This document shows, one piece after another, positions 45,910-56,047 of a DNA stretch of 64,000 bases (position 1 is the stretch's first letter; the number at the start of each line of letters is the position of its first letter). A program made the translations under genes and the position numbers. The stretch is taken from the NCBI GenBank assembly GCA_016617785.1, contig JADILM010000011.1:806001-870000 (forward strand), read 5' to 3'. Below the pieces are notes generated by a model. It worked only from the letters and a program-made list of their open reading frames with translations, did no database searches and was not told the origin of the DNA. Source of the DNA: Sporobolomyces roseus. Lineage: Eukaryota > Basidiomycota > Microbotryomycetes > Sporidiobolales > Sporidiobolaceae.

Positions 45910-45914
45910 AAGCT
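45910..45914. repeat. Target site duplication of the retrotransposon, right copy
   Basis: AAGCT, identical to 40951-40955. Confidence 0.85.
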
Positions 45915-46153
45915 TGTCCTCGAGCTTCATCCCGCGATGAAGGAAGGGTGAGGAACGCTTCAAAGCTTTCGACTACTTCGTTTCATTCGATTGCTAACCT
46001 CGCCGCCTCCACAGCAGATTCCACTGCCATCTTCTCGGCAAAAGCTCCACAGAAACTATCAGAGCGGGAAGTATGGGGTGACCCGTGTTCACGAAAAGTC
46101 GGGCTTAAATGTCGAGCTCAGATAGTTCTATACATCGAGTTTCGAAGTTGTCG

Positions 46154-47724
46154 CTACACCAACCATCTCCTCCTTTTCGCGACTCCACCTCCTACCGTTC
46201 CCTCTTCCCTCTCCCTCTCCTCATCTGCACTATCCCCCTCCATTCCCTCTTTCCCAACCCTCACGATCCTCACACTCCTCTTCCCTTTCTTCCCCTTCTT
46301 GCCCATTCCCAAAGCACTCCGATGAATAGCTTTAGGTCCATACCATTCATTCTCATAGCTAACTAAATCTGCTTCTTGTTCCGCCGCCACTTCTAAAGCT
46401 TGAGCTTGAGCTTCAGGATTCGAAGAGTCTTGTTCGGAGAGGAGGATGAGGGATTGTGGGTTCGTGCCTCGTGCAGAGGCTCCCGTTCGACGGATGAGGT
46501 TGCGGAGGGAGGAAGCGACGAGTTGGGAATCGTTCAAGCGGGAACGGAGTGTCGAGAGATGGGCTAGTGCGAGTGGAGAGGGGGATTGAGCGACGAGTGA
46601 AACGGGGGCTGGGATTGGAGGTGGTGCGGGTTGCTCAGGGAATACCTACTCGCAATGATATTTATCAGCTGAGATCGAAACTTCAGAGGAAAAGGAGCGA
46701 AGAATTCGTACGGGAGTTTGTTTCCAACTATGTTTCGGTGGTAATTTGGGTGCCCAATCCGCTTCGAACGTTCCACCCAACTCTTTCTTCCTGAACTCCC
46801 TCGCTTTCCTCTTCCTCTCCCTCTCCTTCCTCCTCTCCCCCCTCTCAACCTTCTTCTTCTCCCTCTCTTTTTTCTTGACAATCTTTGCTTCTTTCGCTCC
46901 AGGGATCGGTTGTCCATCCGCTCCTAGGGGTACGACTTCCTCGAATGCGTCTTCATCGGAATCGGAATCGCCTGATGCGTCGGAACGGGGAGGAGAGGGA
47001 GGTGGTGAGGCGAGAGAAGGGTCTTCTTCTGGTTCGGGGAACGCTGGAGTCTCGTCATCGGATGGTAGAAATGCTGAGTCTTTCGTAGAGTTACTGCTCC
47101 GTGGGGGTCGAGAGTAACGTATTGAAACTCCTTCTTCAACGAGAGGAGCTGTGAACGCGAAACTCGTTTCGAATTTAGTCTTTCGCAAGATCCATTTCGA
47201 ACGAGGAAAGCGAACTCACTTGTCTCTTTCTTCAATTCATCCAGCAGATCTCTCGCACTACTAGTGACTCCCATCTCCCTGCAACCAATGACTACATCCT
47301 CCAGTGTCGGTTCATGCCTTCTCCCCAACTCTGCAATTCCATGAGCGTACTGCAACAGACTCCCAAAGACTAGTCTCATAGCTTTCATCAGCCCTCGTCC
47401 ATCTGAGAGGGGGCTAAGAGGGTACGTACAGGTGTAAAGAGCCCCTTCTAAGAATTCTACGGCTTCTGGTTCTGCCGCTTCGAATCCAGTTCTCAACAGT
47501 TCTGAAGCTACCAATTTGCGGAGTACTAGAGCTGGGAGTGCGGGCGGTAGAGAAGGGGGCAGAGGTAGGAGAGGTGGGTTGGGTGATGTTGATCGAGAAG
47601 AAGAATACGAAGAGGTCGGGGAGGAGGGAGAGGCCGAAGTCATACGTGACTCCATCTTGAGGAGAGTTGACTGAGCCGGATTTGAACCGAGGGTGAGTAG
47701 TGAAGGAGGCAGAGCGAATTCCAT
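46154..47724 (-). CDS. TAF8: TFIID subunit Taf8
   Basis: General transcription factor subunit with an N-terminal histone fold that pairs with Taf10. Seen: LVLRKLVASELLRTGFEAAE, PEAVEFLEGAL, GSLLQYAHGIAELGRRHEPT, LEDVVIGCREMGVTSSARDL and LLDELKKET as the histone fold (bromodomain-associated); then a disordered acidic, Pro-rich stretch (DETPAFPEPEEDPS), a long Lys/Arg/Glu helix (KKKEREKKKVERGERRKE), and the Taf8 C-terminal signature APKLPPKHSWKQTPVFPE. The C-terminal exon ends RRRWLV. Four exons. The start is uncertain: 47724 (MEFALPPSLL) is preferred, 47655 (MESRM) is possible; the frame also stays open upstream to 47898. Confidence 0.9.
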
Positions 47725-48116
47725 CGAAATCTTTATCGTAATCTTTGCAAGTCCAATTTTCACAAACTTCACTGGTTGCTTTCTAGCGATATGAGACTCA
47801 GACTGAGGCAACCAGCGAACGACTCTCAAAGCAGAACGAAGCGAAGGAAAGTATGATGATCGATTTTGGTTTTGCAACTTCCGCTCTCTCCCCCTCACTC
47901 TTCATCTACGCTCCTACGTTCCGAACCCACTCCCTCAAAAGAACAATCACAGAGGACAAACAAGAGACTCGAGGAGAAGAAGGAGAAAAGAGGGGATAAC
48001 TATTCAGAAAGAAAGAGGAGGACAACGATAGGGATAAAAGGTGGGTGTTTTAGGCGATGAGAGAGAGAGAGAGAGACGGTTGAGATTAGAGAGTGTGATG
48101 AGGGTTGTTGATGGTT
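47725..48116. other. Intergenic: TAF8 promoter and COX6 3' end
   Basis: Both neighbours are on the minus strand. A short GA repeat near 48060-48075 is the only feature noticed. Confidence 0.45.
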
Positions 48117-49311
48117 TTACTTGGTGTAAAGTTCTTCCTTGAGGAGGATACCGAGTTCTTCACGAAGAGGTTTGGTCTCTTGAACGTATTGAGAGTATTG
48201 AGCGGCGTTCTCAGTCTTCTCCTCTGTTCACACCCAAGCAAAACATCAGTGTCAAGCTTACGATGTGTAATCGAGATCGAGGCAACGAAGAGGAAGAGGG
48301 AAGAAAAGGTCAACTTACTGAGACCTTCGAAAATTCGGACGGCGGTAGAGTAATCGTTGACTCGGCGAGCGGCACGGAGAGCCTCCTCGACAACTGAGAG
48401 TTGGGGATAAGCGTTGTCGAATCGAGTGAAGATGGAGGCCGGAAAGCAGAGTGGAAGAGAGGTATGGAAAGGAAGAAGAGGGAAAGAATGAAACAAACTG
48501 TCAGTAATAAATTCTTCGGACGGAGCGAATCATACGGTATCTCCAATTTTCCCACCTCCTCCTCCAGCCCTAGCCCTGATCGTTCTTGAATTCGCCGCTT
48601 CAGCATGCTCATCTCTTCCTCCCGTTGAATTTGCGAGTTCGACCAGTTCTCGAAAATACTTCCTCATCGCCTGATTTCCCTCATCCCAATCTATCGAAAG
48701 CTTCCATCTTTCATATTCTTTCTTGACTATCTACCTCCTCCTAAACTATCCCATCTCCCCTCATCGATCCCTCTTTTTCCCTCCGGTATTCCTCTGCATC
48801 TCCACCTCCTTGCCTCTGACCTTCTCCGCTACCTCGCCATACCGATCCCGACATCCCACAGATCACGTAGAGATATAGAAGATGGATTTACCTCGTTGGG
48901 AAGGAACCAAATCATAAGCGAAACAATTGTTCAAACCCCTTTGCAATTCAAAGAGATCTTGAGCGTTTGAAAAGAAATCTGCGTAACGAGCGTTGAAATC
49001 CTCGTAGGATTCAGCCGCGGAATGGGCGAATCGTACTGCATCAAACCAACCAAGAATTGCAATTCGATCAGATGAGTGGAAAGTGTTTTGAAAGGTTTGT
49101 CAAAGAATCGCGAGTGGATAGTGGGATGGCGGAGAATGCGGAGAATGGATCATGTCAGTACATAGCTAGGTATGGAACGCTAATAAGGCTGTAGAGGGAA
49201 GAAGTGGAACTGACCGGGAAGAACAGCAAATCGAGTTGGCCTCGAAGCGAGGACACTTGAGGGCCTGGCAGAAAGGGCGAGAGGGCGGGCAGCGGCACGG
49301 AAAGCTTGCAT
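48117..49311 (-). CDS. COX6: Cytochrome c oxidase subunit 6 (mammalian Va)
   Basis: Nuclear-encoded matrix-side subunit of respiratory complex IV. Exon 1 is a mitochondrial presequence (MQAFRAAARPLALSARPSSV, rich in Ala/Arg/Ser, no acids). After it: RFAHSAAESYEDFNARYADF, FSNAQDLFELQRGLNNCFAY, DLVPSQR, then across a long intron VVEEALRAARRVNDYSTAVR, IFEGLSEKTENAAQYSQYVQ and KPLREELGILLKEELYTK. The order and the A-L-R-A-A-R-R-V-N-D block are diagnostic. Four exons. The 498-base intron at 48394-48891 is several times longer than its neighbours. Confidence 0.94.
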
Positions 49312-50256
49312 GATTGAATCTGAAGTAGGGTGGAGTTGGTTGAGGCAGAGGGGAAGTCGATTCTTCACTCTTGACCATAATCTCGGTTTTTTTTGATTTT
49401 GACTCGCTTGAGAACTATTTGGGGCTAAGTCCGATCAAAGAACTCTCACAAACAGACTAGGACTTCTCCCGCTCGCTTAGGTTGATGTGTTGTTGAGGTT
49501 GCTCGGTTCTTCTCAAAATTCCCTTTCTTTGGGTCTCTTACGGATCAGACAGCTCCCGCTGCCTTAGGTACAGTCTCGATACCTCGAGTCAATACTGAAT
49601 ATCGCTTTAACCGAACGCGAGGCACAATTGCTCGCTCGATCGCACTCGAGATTCTTCGCAAACCTCTTCACGAAATCGAGAGCACTTTGACGTCGCCCAC
49701 TTTAACTTCGAACGAGCAGGCCTCCACTGGCCAAATCCTCATTTACTACGAGTCACCCCCTGCCAGACTACGACAGCTACGATGTTCTCGCGTTGAGCTG
49801 CTCAACGACCAAAAGGAAATCTTTCGTATTTGCTTCGAGCCTTCCTCTTGCTTCGCTTCTGGTGCTCTCAAGGTTCCGCCCCACTATCGAGTTCGTCAGA
49901 ACTGCCTCCCACGTCGAAACTTCGTTCCTCATTGAATCGTCGTCGAGCCGGAACAGTAGATTTCGATTTGATGATTTGAACTTGTTCTCATGAGTGAGGT
50001 CGACAGCTCTTCGTTTTCGTGATCTGTCATTTTGTCACTCTCCCTCATTCTCTCCTCGCTTCGTAAGCCGCGCATTGAGAGGCGAGCTGATTTCCTGCGA
50101 AAGGGGATCCAGGTTTCGCAACGAAAAGAAGAAAAACGAAAATTGGTATGTAAATGCAATGTAACTGTGCTACCCTCGTTATCCTTCCCGTTTAGAGTCT
50201 ATCGAGTCCCATCTATACTTCCTTCTCGATCATATCCATTAGCAACTCGATCCCTC
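49312..50256. other. Intergenic stretch, no supported gene
   Basis: About 945 bases between the COX6 start and the uL10m stop. Open frames on the plus strand (49687-49935, 49793-49993, 50032-50436) overlap in different frames, have no motif and no splice support. No RNA gene or repeat was seen. Confidence 0.45.
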
Positions 50257-50967
50257 TCATGGTTTAACTTCTCCCTCGGTCGCTGCCTCGTTCTGACCCT
50301 CCTCCAATCCAACCTTGAACCCCTCTACAGTTCTCCCAACCTGTCTCGCTTGCGCCCCAATAACTCCGGTAATCCTGCTTCCCGGCGCACTCAACACACC
50401 AACAATCATACTTCTCAACTGTTCCAATTCTGGTAACTTGCCAACCTCCTTCGTTCTCTCCCTACTCGCCGCAACCCTCTTCTCCAATAAACTACTCAAC
50501 AATTCCAACCTCTCTACAGGTTTAGATCCTTTAGGGGGTGGTGGAGTATTCGGTTGAGGAGTTTTCGAGAATTTCTCCAAAAGTTTCAGTACTTTCGATA
50601 ATAAGGGAGGGGAGAGTTTTGGGGAGGTTACTACGGCTAGTGGACCTGATAAATGAGTGGATTGGGAGAGGTACGAGAGGTCTAAAGTGGAAGGGGAATC
50701 GCGGAGTAGGGCAGGTAATAATCCGGGTCGAAGTAGAGTTAATTTCATTTGAGAATCGGGAGAGGAGGAGGAAGAGGCAGTGGTCGTCGTGAGGGAGGAA
50801 CGGATTGATCTCCATTCTTGTGCGGTGAAGGAGGAGGGACGGAGGAAGAGGACTAGGTCATTCGAAGTTAGGAGTAAAGAAGTCGACGAGAATAATAGTT
50901 GTTTCCTTGCTGGTAGAGGGCGTGTTCTAGTGACTACCCCTGCTAATCTTGAGGTACTAGGTTGCAT
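50257..50967 (-). CDS. Mitochondrial large-subunit ribosomal protein uL10m
   Basis: Base of the stalk of the mitochondrial large ribosomal subunit. The intronless 236-residue frame starts MQPSTSRLAGVVTRTRPLPA with a basic, Ser-rich presequence. The uL10-like core is RKQLLFSSTSLLLTSNDLVL, FLRPSSFTAQEWRSIRSSL, KLTLLRPGLLPALL, LSGPLAVVTSPKLSPPLLSK, LERLELLSSLLE-like helix and LPELEQLRSMIVGVLSAPGS, where S-P/A-x-L-x-x-x-L-K and L-P-x-L-x-x-L-R typify the family, closing with a helix and a Glu-rich tail. The frame is open upstream to 51078, but the ATG at 50967 best fits a presequence. Assignment rests on segment pattern, not on strict motifs. Confidence 0.75.
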   Translation of the reverse strand: MQPSTSRLAGVVTRTRPLPARKQLLFSSTSLLLTSNDLVLFLRPSSFTAQEWRSIRSSLTTTTASSSSSPDSQMKLTLLRPGLLPALLRDSPSTLDLSYLSQSTHLSGPLAVVTSPKLSPPLLSKVLKLLEKFSKTPQPNTPPPPKGSKPVERLELLSSLLEKRVAASRERTKEVGKLPELEQLRSMIVGVLSAPGSRITGVIGAQARQVGRTVEGFKVGLEEGQNEAATEGEVKP

Positions 50968-51878
50968 CTTGTTGTGGTTCGAGTCGAGAGAGAGAGATGA
51001 AAGTGAATTGACTAGATTTGACTTGTAATGTCCAAATTGGGTTTTCGAGGAAAGGGACGAAAAAGTGAGTAAGGACAAATCCCTGTTTTCGTTAGGCCGA
51101 TACGTACGTCGAAACTAGTCTATAGTGTACACTCGCAGCACACGGTACTAATTACCCTCTTACCCCTCCAACAGCTGTAAGTTCAACGGATTCATTTCAT
51201 CAACTTCTGGGTTCTCCTTTCCTCAAATTTTCCAAATCTCGATCAATTCGACCCTTCAACCCTCTCGACTCGTTCAGACAAGGTACGACAGAGCTAGTGA
51301 ATGGGATAAGGTCGCAGCTGCACCAGTAAGGGAGCTCACGGAGGTAGTAGAGAGGCTGGAAGAGAAAAACAGCACGGACGGATTCAACTACCAATCCGAC
51401 TCGAATTAACCTCTTAGCCAATTCCTGCACCTCTCAGTTCATCAGAGAACACTTGAGATCGATTTTCCGACTCGGAAAGGACCTGTAGGAAGAGGTTGAA
51501 ATTCGGGGGGGAATCAATGAGGGAGAATGTATGGGAGGAAGATCTAGATAGAACGAGGGAGAATAGGGCAGCTGCTGTCTTGAGCAGCAGTGGAGTGGAT
51601 TTACTGGATCGAAACAGTCGAGAAAAGGGAGGATCATTGGGATGAATCGATTCGAGGTCATTTCATGAAGACGGCAAGATGGATTACTTTCTCTCAAAGG
51701 GGAGTGCGGGAACAGGATAGCAGTAGAGATTGGAGAGGTGAAGGAAGGGAAACATTACAGCGGTCCGCACGACTTTCGTTTAAAAGTTCTCCGAAACTGA
51801 CCTCGCTCCACTTTCGAACCGAATGAAACAGCAACTCTCTTTTCCCCCCTCCTCCCCAACCAAACCTCCTTTTAAGTC
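50968..51878. other. Intergenic stretch with a possible gene fragment
   Basis: Lies between the uL10m start (minus) and the eL21 start (plus). The part from about 51274 to 51755 on the minus strand may be a small spliced frame or gene remnant (separate entry). The final 60 bases before eL21 are strongly pyrimidine-rich, as expected for a ribosomal-protein leader. Confidence 0.4.
51274..51755 (-). pseudogene. Possible short spliced gene or gene remnant
   Basis: Very tentative. Reading with four GT..AG introns from ATG 51755 gives a short peptide with KSTPLLLKTAAALFSLVLSR, PPNFNLFLQ, ELAKRLIRVGL and LYYLPLSYLV. Branch-like CTGAT/CTGAAC sequences precede one acceptor. The F-x-x-x-L-x-x-R..L-x-x-L-x-Y-L pattern vaguely recalls the first helices of fungal Pho80-type cyclins, but the rest of a cyclin box is absent before the uL10m gene. 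It may be a remnant, or chance splicing of a non-coding spacer. Confidence 0.15.
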
Positions 51879-52508
51879 ATGCCTCACTCGTTCGGTCTCC
51901 GCGCTCGCACGCGCGACATGTTCAAGCGTGACTTCAAGAACAAGGGTATGATCCCCTTGTCGACCTACTTGAAGATCTACCGAGTTGGAGATATCGTCGA
52001 CATCAAGGCCAACGCCGCTCAACAAAAGGGTATGCCTCACAAGTACTACCACGGTCGAACCGGTATCGTTTACAACGTTACCCCTTCCTCGGTTGGTGTC
52101 ATCGTTTACAAGGTCGTTGGAAACCGATACATGGAGAAGCGTGTCAACCTCCGAGTTGAACACGTCAAGCACTCCAAGTGCCGCGATGGTAAGCATTTCT
52201 CCTACTCTCTCATTCTCCTACTTTCACTCTCCCAAACTAATCTCGAACTTATGGAATGATTTCGTTTATAGACTTCTTGAACCGAGTAAAGTCGAACGCC
52301 GCCGCCAAGAAGGAGGCCAAGGCCAAGGGTGAATCTGTCGTCCTCAAGCGTCTCCCAGCTATGCCCCGTGAAGCCCGTACCGTTTCTACCGGTGGAAACG
52401 CTCCTCAAACCCTCGCTCCTATCCCTTACGGTACGTTTTTTTTCTCTCTTCTCTTGTGTACGAGCGCTGATGATGGTTTGTGATTTGTGTACAGACACCA
52501 CCATTTAA
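51879..52508 (+). CDS. RPL21: Cytosolic 60S ribosomal protein eL21
   Basis: Large-subunit ribosomal protein. [20 protein letters not shown] is followed by [100 protein letters not shown] and [20 protein letters not shown], ending PIPYDTTI; normal length (about 160 residues). Three exons; the last adds only a few residues. Codon use is strongly biased (AAG, CGT, GTC, GCC) compared with neighbours, as expected for a highly expressed gene. The leader is a pyrimidine run. Confidence 0.96.
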
Positions 52509-52974
52509 ACGGTTTCGTTCATCGAAAGAGAGATTGGAATTTGTTTTGTGTTTTATGGGACGAGAGAAAAAGGAGAAAGGAGAATGGGTTGGGGTGTCCA
52601 AAGAGGGCGGTTTTTGTTTGTGTTCTCCTGCAAACTGTGGTTTAACTCCCTTCCCTGTCTCTCCTATCAACTTGAAGTGGGTTTGGGTCGCGATTGAGAG
52701 TGAAGAGAAGGAGGTTCTTTAATTGCGAAGAATATAAAGCGAACCTCTTCGTAGATCGAGGATCTATTGCTGGTTGCCCTTAGTTAAGAACTCGAGTTAT
52801 CTTCGGCACAAGGTCAATGTTGGCGAGAACCATTCAACCTTTGCGAAACCCTTTCCTAAATTCCGTCATTTCTTCCTTTCCTTTTTCTTTCCTTCCTCTC
52901 ACAACTCCAACATCGTTTCAAAGCTGTTTCCCCGACTTTCACTCCTCACATCTCAGCTACACACAACTAGAAGC
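52509..52974. other. Intergenic: eL21 3' UTR and promoter of HAL2
   Basis: Same-direction spacing. The frame of HAL2 stays open back to an ATG at 52774 but this is more likely leader. Pyrimidine-rich from 52860 to 52940. No gene seen. Confidence 0.45.
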
Positions 52975-54326
52975 ATGTCGTCGTATTCCCAAGAGAAACA
53001 AGTAGCGATTTCAGCAGTTTTGAAAGCTTCCCTCGTAGCTAGGAAAGTTCAAGATCAATTAATTGGAAGTGGTGGAGTACAAAAGAAAGATAAGAGTCCT
53101 GTTACTGGTAAGCTTGTCCTTTCTCCCTCTCTATCTGTGGTGTTGGAGCGAGAAGAGAGCGAGTCTTTGAACTATTACACGACGGTTGCGTGAGAGGGTT
53201 CGAAGGGCTGAGATCGAGAGCGATAAGACAACTGTACTGACTAACGTGTTTGTGGTGCACTGTAGTCGGAGATTATACTTCCCAAGCCCTCATTTCTTCT
53301 TTACTCTTCAACCATTTCCCAACCGACCAAATCGTAGGAGAAGAAGATTCAACCGAACTCCAAACCCCCGAGAACGCAACTACGAAACAAAACATTGTCA
53401 GACTCGCAAACGAAGCTTTGTCGGAATCCCTCTCAATCTCGAGTGAGGAGGAATGCTGGAATGGTGTCAAAGGGGAGGGAAGTAGTAAGAGTGAGGAGGA
53501 ATGGTTGGCGATTATTGATAAGGGTAACTCGAAAGGAGGCAAGGAAGGGAGACACTGGGCGTTAGACCCGATTGATGGTACGAAAGGATTCTTGAGAGGG
53601 GGTCAGTACGCCGTATGTTTGGGATTACTCGAGGCTGGAAAAGTCGTTTTGGGAGTAATGGGATGCCCGAACTTGCCAGTCGATCCTAAGAACCCAGAGG
53701 GTGAGAAAGGTGCGATCTTCGTTGCGGTTAAAGGTCAAGGCGCTTTCCAAGTCAGTCCACTCTCTCTTCTCTCACTCCTTTCCTCTTCTTCACTGATGCA
53801 GACTGGATACCGTGTAGCGTTCTTTCGATAACCCCGAACTCACTCAAATCAACATGTCCCAACTCCCCTCCCTCTCCTCTGCATCATTCTGCGAATCCGT
53901 CGAAGCCGGTCACTCCGATCACGGTACGAACGCTCGCATCGCTTCCTTACTTGGTATTCAAAAGGAGAGTGTACGAATGGATTCACAAGCCAAATACTGT
54001 TCGATTGCGAGAGGGGATGGAGATATCTATTTGAGGTTACCTGTTTCAGACACTTACGAAGAGAAGATCTGGGTAGGCTTTCACTTCTTCTTCTCCTCTC
54101 TCCCATGATCGACTGCTGATAATTTGAGGGGATTTAGGATCATTCATCGGGATCTTTACTTGTTGAGGAAGCGGGAGGAGTCGTTTCAGATATGAATGGG
54201 AAACCTTTGGATTTCTCGATTGGACGCACGCTCAAGGAGAACAAAGGTGTTGTTGCTGCTCACAAGGATTGGCACAAGAAGGTTATCGAGGCGGTACAAC
54301 AAGCTGTCGAGGAGAGTAAGAAGTGA
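52975..54326 (+). CDS. MET22: 3'(2'),5'-bisphosphate nucleotidase (Hal2/Met22)
   Basis: Mg-dependent, Li/Na-sensitive phosphatase that turns PAP into AMP, clearing the by-product of sulfate assimilation. Start MSSYSQEKQVAISAVLKASL, then KKDKSPVTVGDYTSQALISS (joined over intron 1), IVGEEDS (first metal ligands E-E-D), HWALDPIDGTKGFLRGGQYA (the D-P-I-D-G-T motif), VCLGLLEAGKVVLGVMGCPN, GQGAFQ, VEAGHSDHGTNARIASLLG and, across the last intron, KIWDHSSGSLLVEEAGGVVS (W-D-x-x-x-G/S-x-x-L-x-x-E-A-G-G). The end is HKKVIEAVQQAVEESKK. About 370 residues, five exons. An in-frame upstream ATG (52774) would add a basic Ser/Phe-rich extension; MSSYS is preferred because it matches the family start. Confidence 0.94.
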
Positions 54327-54687
54327 AAGAGAGTGATGGGAAAATTGTAGTACAGATCACTGAGAATCGAAGTTCTTATGTTACTGGGACGTGATCGAGG
54401 TCAAACGGACTGTGGTCTCGCACGGGGGAATCTGGATTCTCATCGTTCGTTGAGTAACTTGGCGCTCTTCGCTTTGCGATCGTTTTCATTCGATTCTCGT
54501 TCTCAAAGGCTTCCTCGTCGGCGCTTCTCGTCAATCCGACAAGGTCATGACAGACCGCTCCGACGAAGGGTGTTACAAATGACAGAGATGAGCGATAACA
54601 TCAACCCTAAGATACAACAGACCTTGATCAAGTTTATCCTCGAGAAACGACACTCTCGCATGTCCTCGAACCGTAACCTGCGACTCA
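54327..54687. other. Convergent 3' intergenic region
   Basis: Between HAL2 (plus) and the first array gene (minus). Nothing recognisable. Confidence 0.45.
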
Positions 54688-55295
54688 TCATCGACAGCCT
54701 CTTCCGCACTTGTAGCATTCACCGTATTCCTCCCTATCCTCATCCTCTCTCGCCTTTTCCAATTCCTCGATTTTGTCTTCCAATTCGCTCACTTCCTTGC
54801 TACTCTTCTCGGCTTTACTCCTCCACTCTGCCAAATCACTCTTTGAATCATCCGCGTCTCCCTTCCACCTCTCGGCTAACGCTTTCCATTCCTCGGCAAT
54901 CTTCTGCCAGTGTTTAGAAGCAGCTTTCGAACTTTCAGCTATGATCTTCCATTGTTCCAACTCTAAATCTCCTACTACTGATTTTGGAGGTTCGGAAGGT
55001 GTTGCAGAGGCTCGTCGTTTGTTTGAAGAGGAAGAGGGGAGAAGGGGAGGTTGTTCGGATGTCGGAGTGGAGGAATTGGTAGAATAAGCGTAAGGGTTCA
55101 GGGCGGGCCAGGAAGAGGTTTGAGACGTGTGACTAGAGCTACTGAGTGATCGTTGAGGTAAGGGAGCTGGTCCTGAAGTTGAACTGGTGAGGAAAGCTGG
55201 AGGATCTGTTGAGAGAAGATGAGAGTGAGAGGGGAGCGCGAGAAGTGATGCGGGAGACTCGGCTCACGTGTTGGAGCTTGATCAGATCTATACAT
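54688..55295 (-). CDS. Trp-heptad coiled-coil protein, array member 1
   Basis: Not a known family. Two exons: MYRSDQAPT, then after the intron (about 55203-55267) a Ser/Pro-rich linker (PPAFLTSSTSGPAPLPQRSL, KRRASATPSEPPKSVVGDL), then a coiled coil in which Trp recurs every seven residues: EQWKIIAESSKAASKHWQKI followed by AEEWKALAERWKGDADDSKS and DLAEWRSKAEKSSKEVSELE. The C-terminus is DREEYGECYKCGRGCR, with four Cys in C-x2-C-x3-C spacing that might bind metal. About 180 residues, predicted soluble. It is the most diverged member of the six-gene array but shares the W-x-x-x-A-x-x-x-x unit. Confidence 0.62.
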
Positions 55296-55665
55296 CTTGT
55301 CTTGATGAATGGGGAAGTGAAAGGAACAGCTGGAAAGAGGTGAGAAAGGATGAGATTTTGTTTTCGAAAGCGCGATTCCAGCGTGTCGTGTCCCTCGAAA
55401 GTTGTGGACGACCTAGTTTCGGTGGTCTGAGAGGACTCTGAAGCCGATGAACGCGCGAAAGCTGGGGAAAGAGTCGCAATTGACAATCGTCGCAAATCGT
55501 CGAAATCTTTCGCAAGCCTCATTTCAGTGTTCTCGAAAGCAAAACGAAGAGTATTTCCTGCGTAACCATCTTGCGAGGTGGGCCATGTCAATAGGGCCAG
55601 TCGGGCGGAATCAGCTTCGAGAACGGACCATAAAGACTGATTAGATTCGAATTGCGATTGAAAAG
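55296..55665. other. Spacer between array members 1 and 2
   Basis: No gene seen. Frames from the flanking units run into it without motifs. Confidence 0.4.
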
Positions 55666-56047
55666 CTACGTTTGAGAAAAGCTGTCGACTTCGGGAGACT
55701 CTGCAAATGATCAGGAGGATCAATATAATCGATTGTACTACGTAGCTCGGGTGAGAGAGCATCTCACCTAAGTTTGAGCTGACAATTTCGTCGATCCCCT
55801 TTTCGTACTTTTCAGCTATGCCCTTCCAAAACTCCTGCCCGTCCAAGGCTTCCATACACAAACTTTGTAACTCTATCACCATATCTCTGTACTCGTTCCT
55901 CTCCTCTAATGCCTTCAAAGCCGATCGTAAGGCGTCTCCGGTTTCGATTCTTGATTCGTGAAGCTTTGCGCGGAGTTCGTCAATCGTCAAATCATCCTCG
56001 GATTCGAAAGACACTTCTTCCGAATCTGTTGCGCTCATCGACTGCAT
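55666..56047 (-). CDS. Coiled-coil protein, array member 2
   Basis: Unknown. Two exons of about 105 residues: MSATDSEEVSFESEDDLTID, ELRAKLHESRIETGDALRSA, LKALEERNEYRDMVIELQSL, then QEFWKGIAEKYEKGIDEIVS carrying the family W-K-G-x-A-x-x-x-E-K unit, and a short tail SPEVDSFSQT after the intron (about 55700-55770). Helical throughout, acidic at the start. Two starts are possible, 56047 (MQSM) and 56038. Unlike other members the W-K-G unit is not at the very end. Confidence 0.58.

Noticed and set aside
47668..47680. GGTTCAAATCC on the minus strand, a perfect B-box
   Set aside because: Falls in the TAF8 coding start (GSNPAQ codons), without an A-box or tRNA folds around it. The same codons give a similar match in the copia pol frame near 43027-43040.
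48530..48667. 45-codon minus-strand open frame in the COX6 intron, ending in a Gly run
   Set aside because: Lies fully in an intron with correct COX6 joins on both sides; no family match. Kept only as a reason to look at the long intron.
52774..52974. Longer HAL2 start with a basic extension (possible mitochondrial presequence)
   Set aside because: Family members start close to MSSYSQE; the extension lies in what looks like leader sequence. Not fully excluded.
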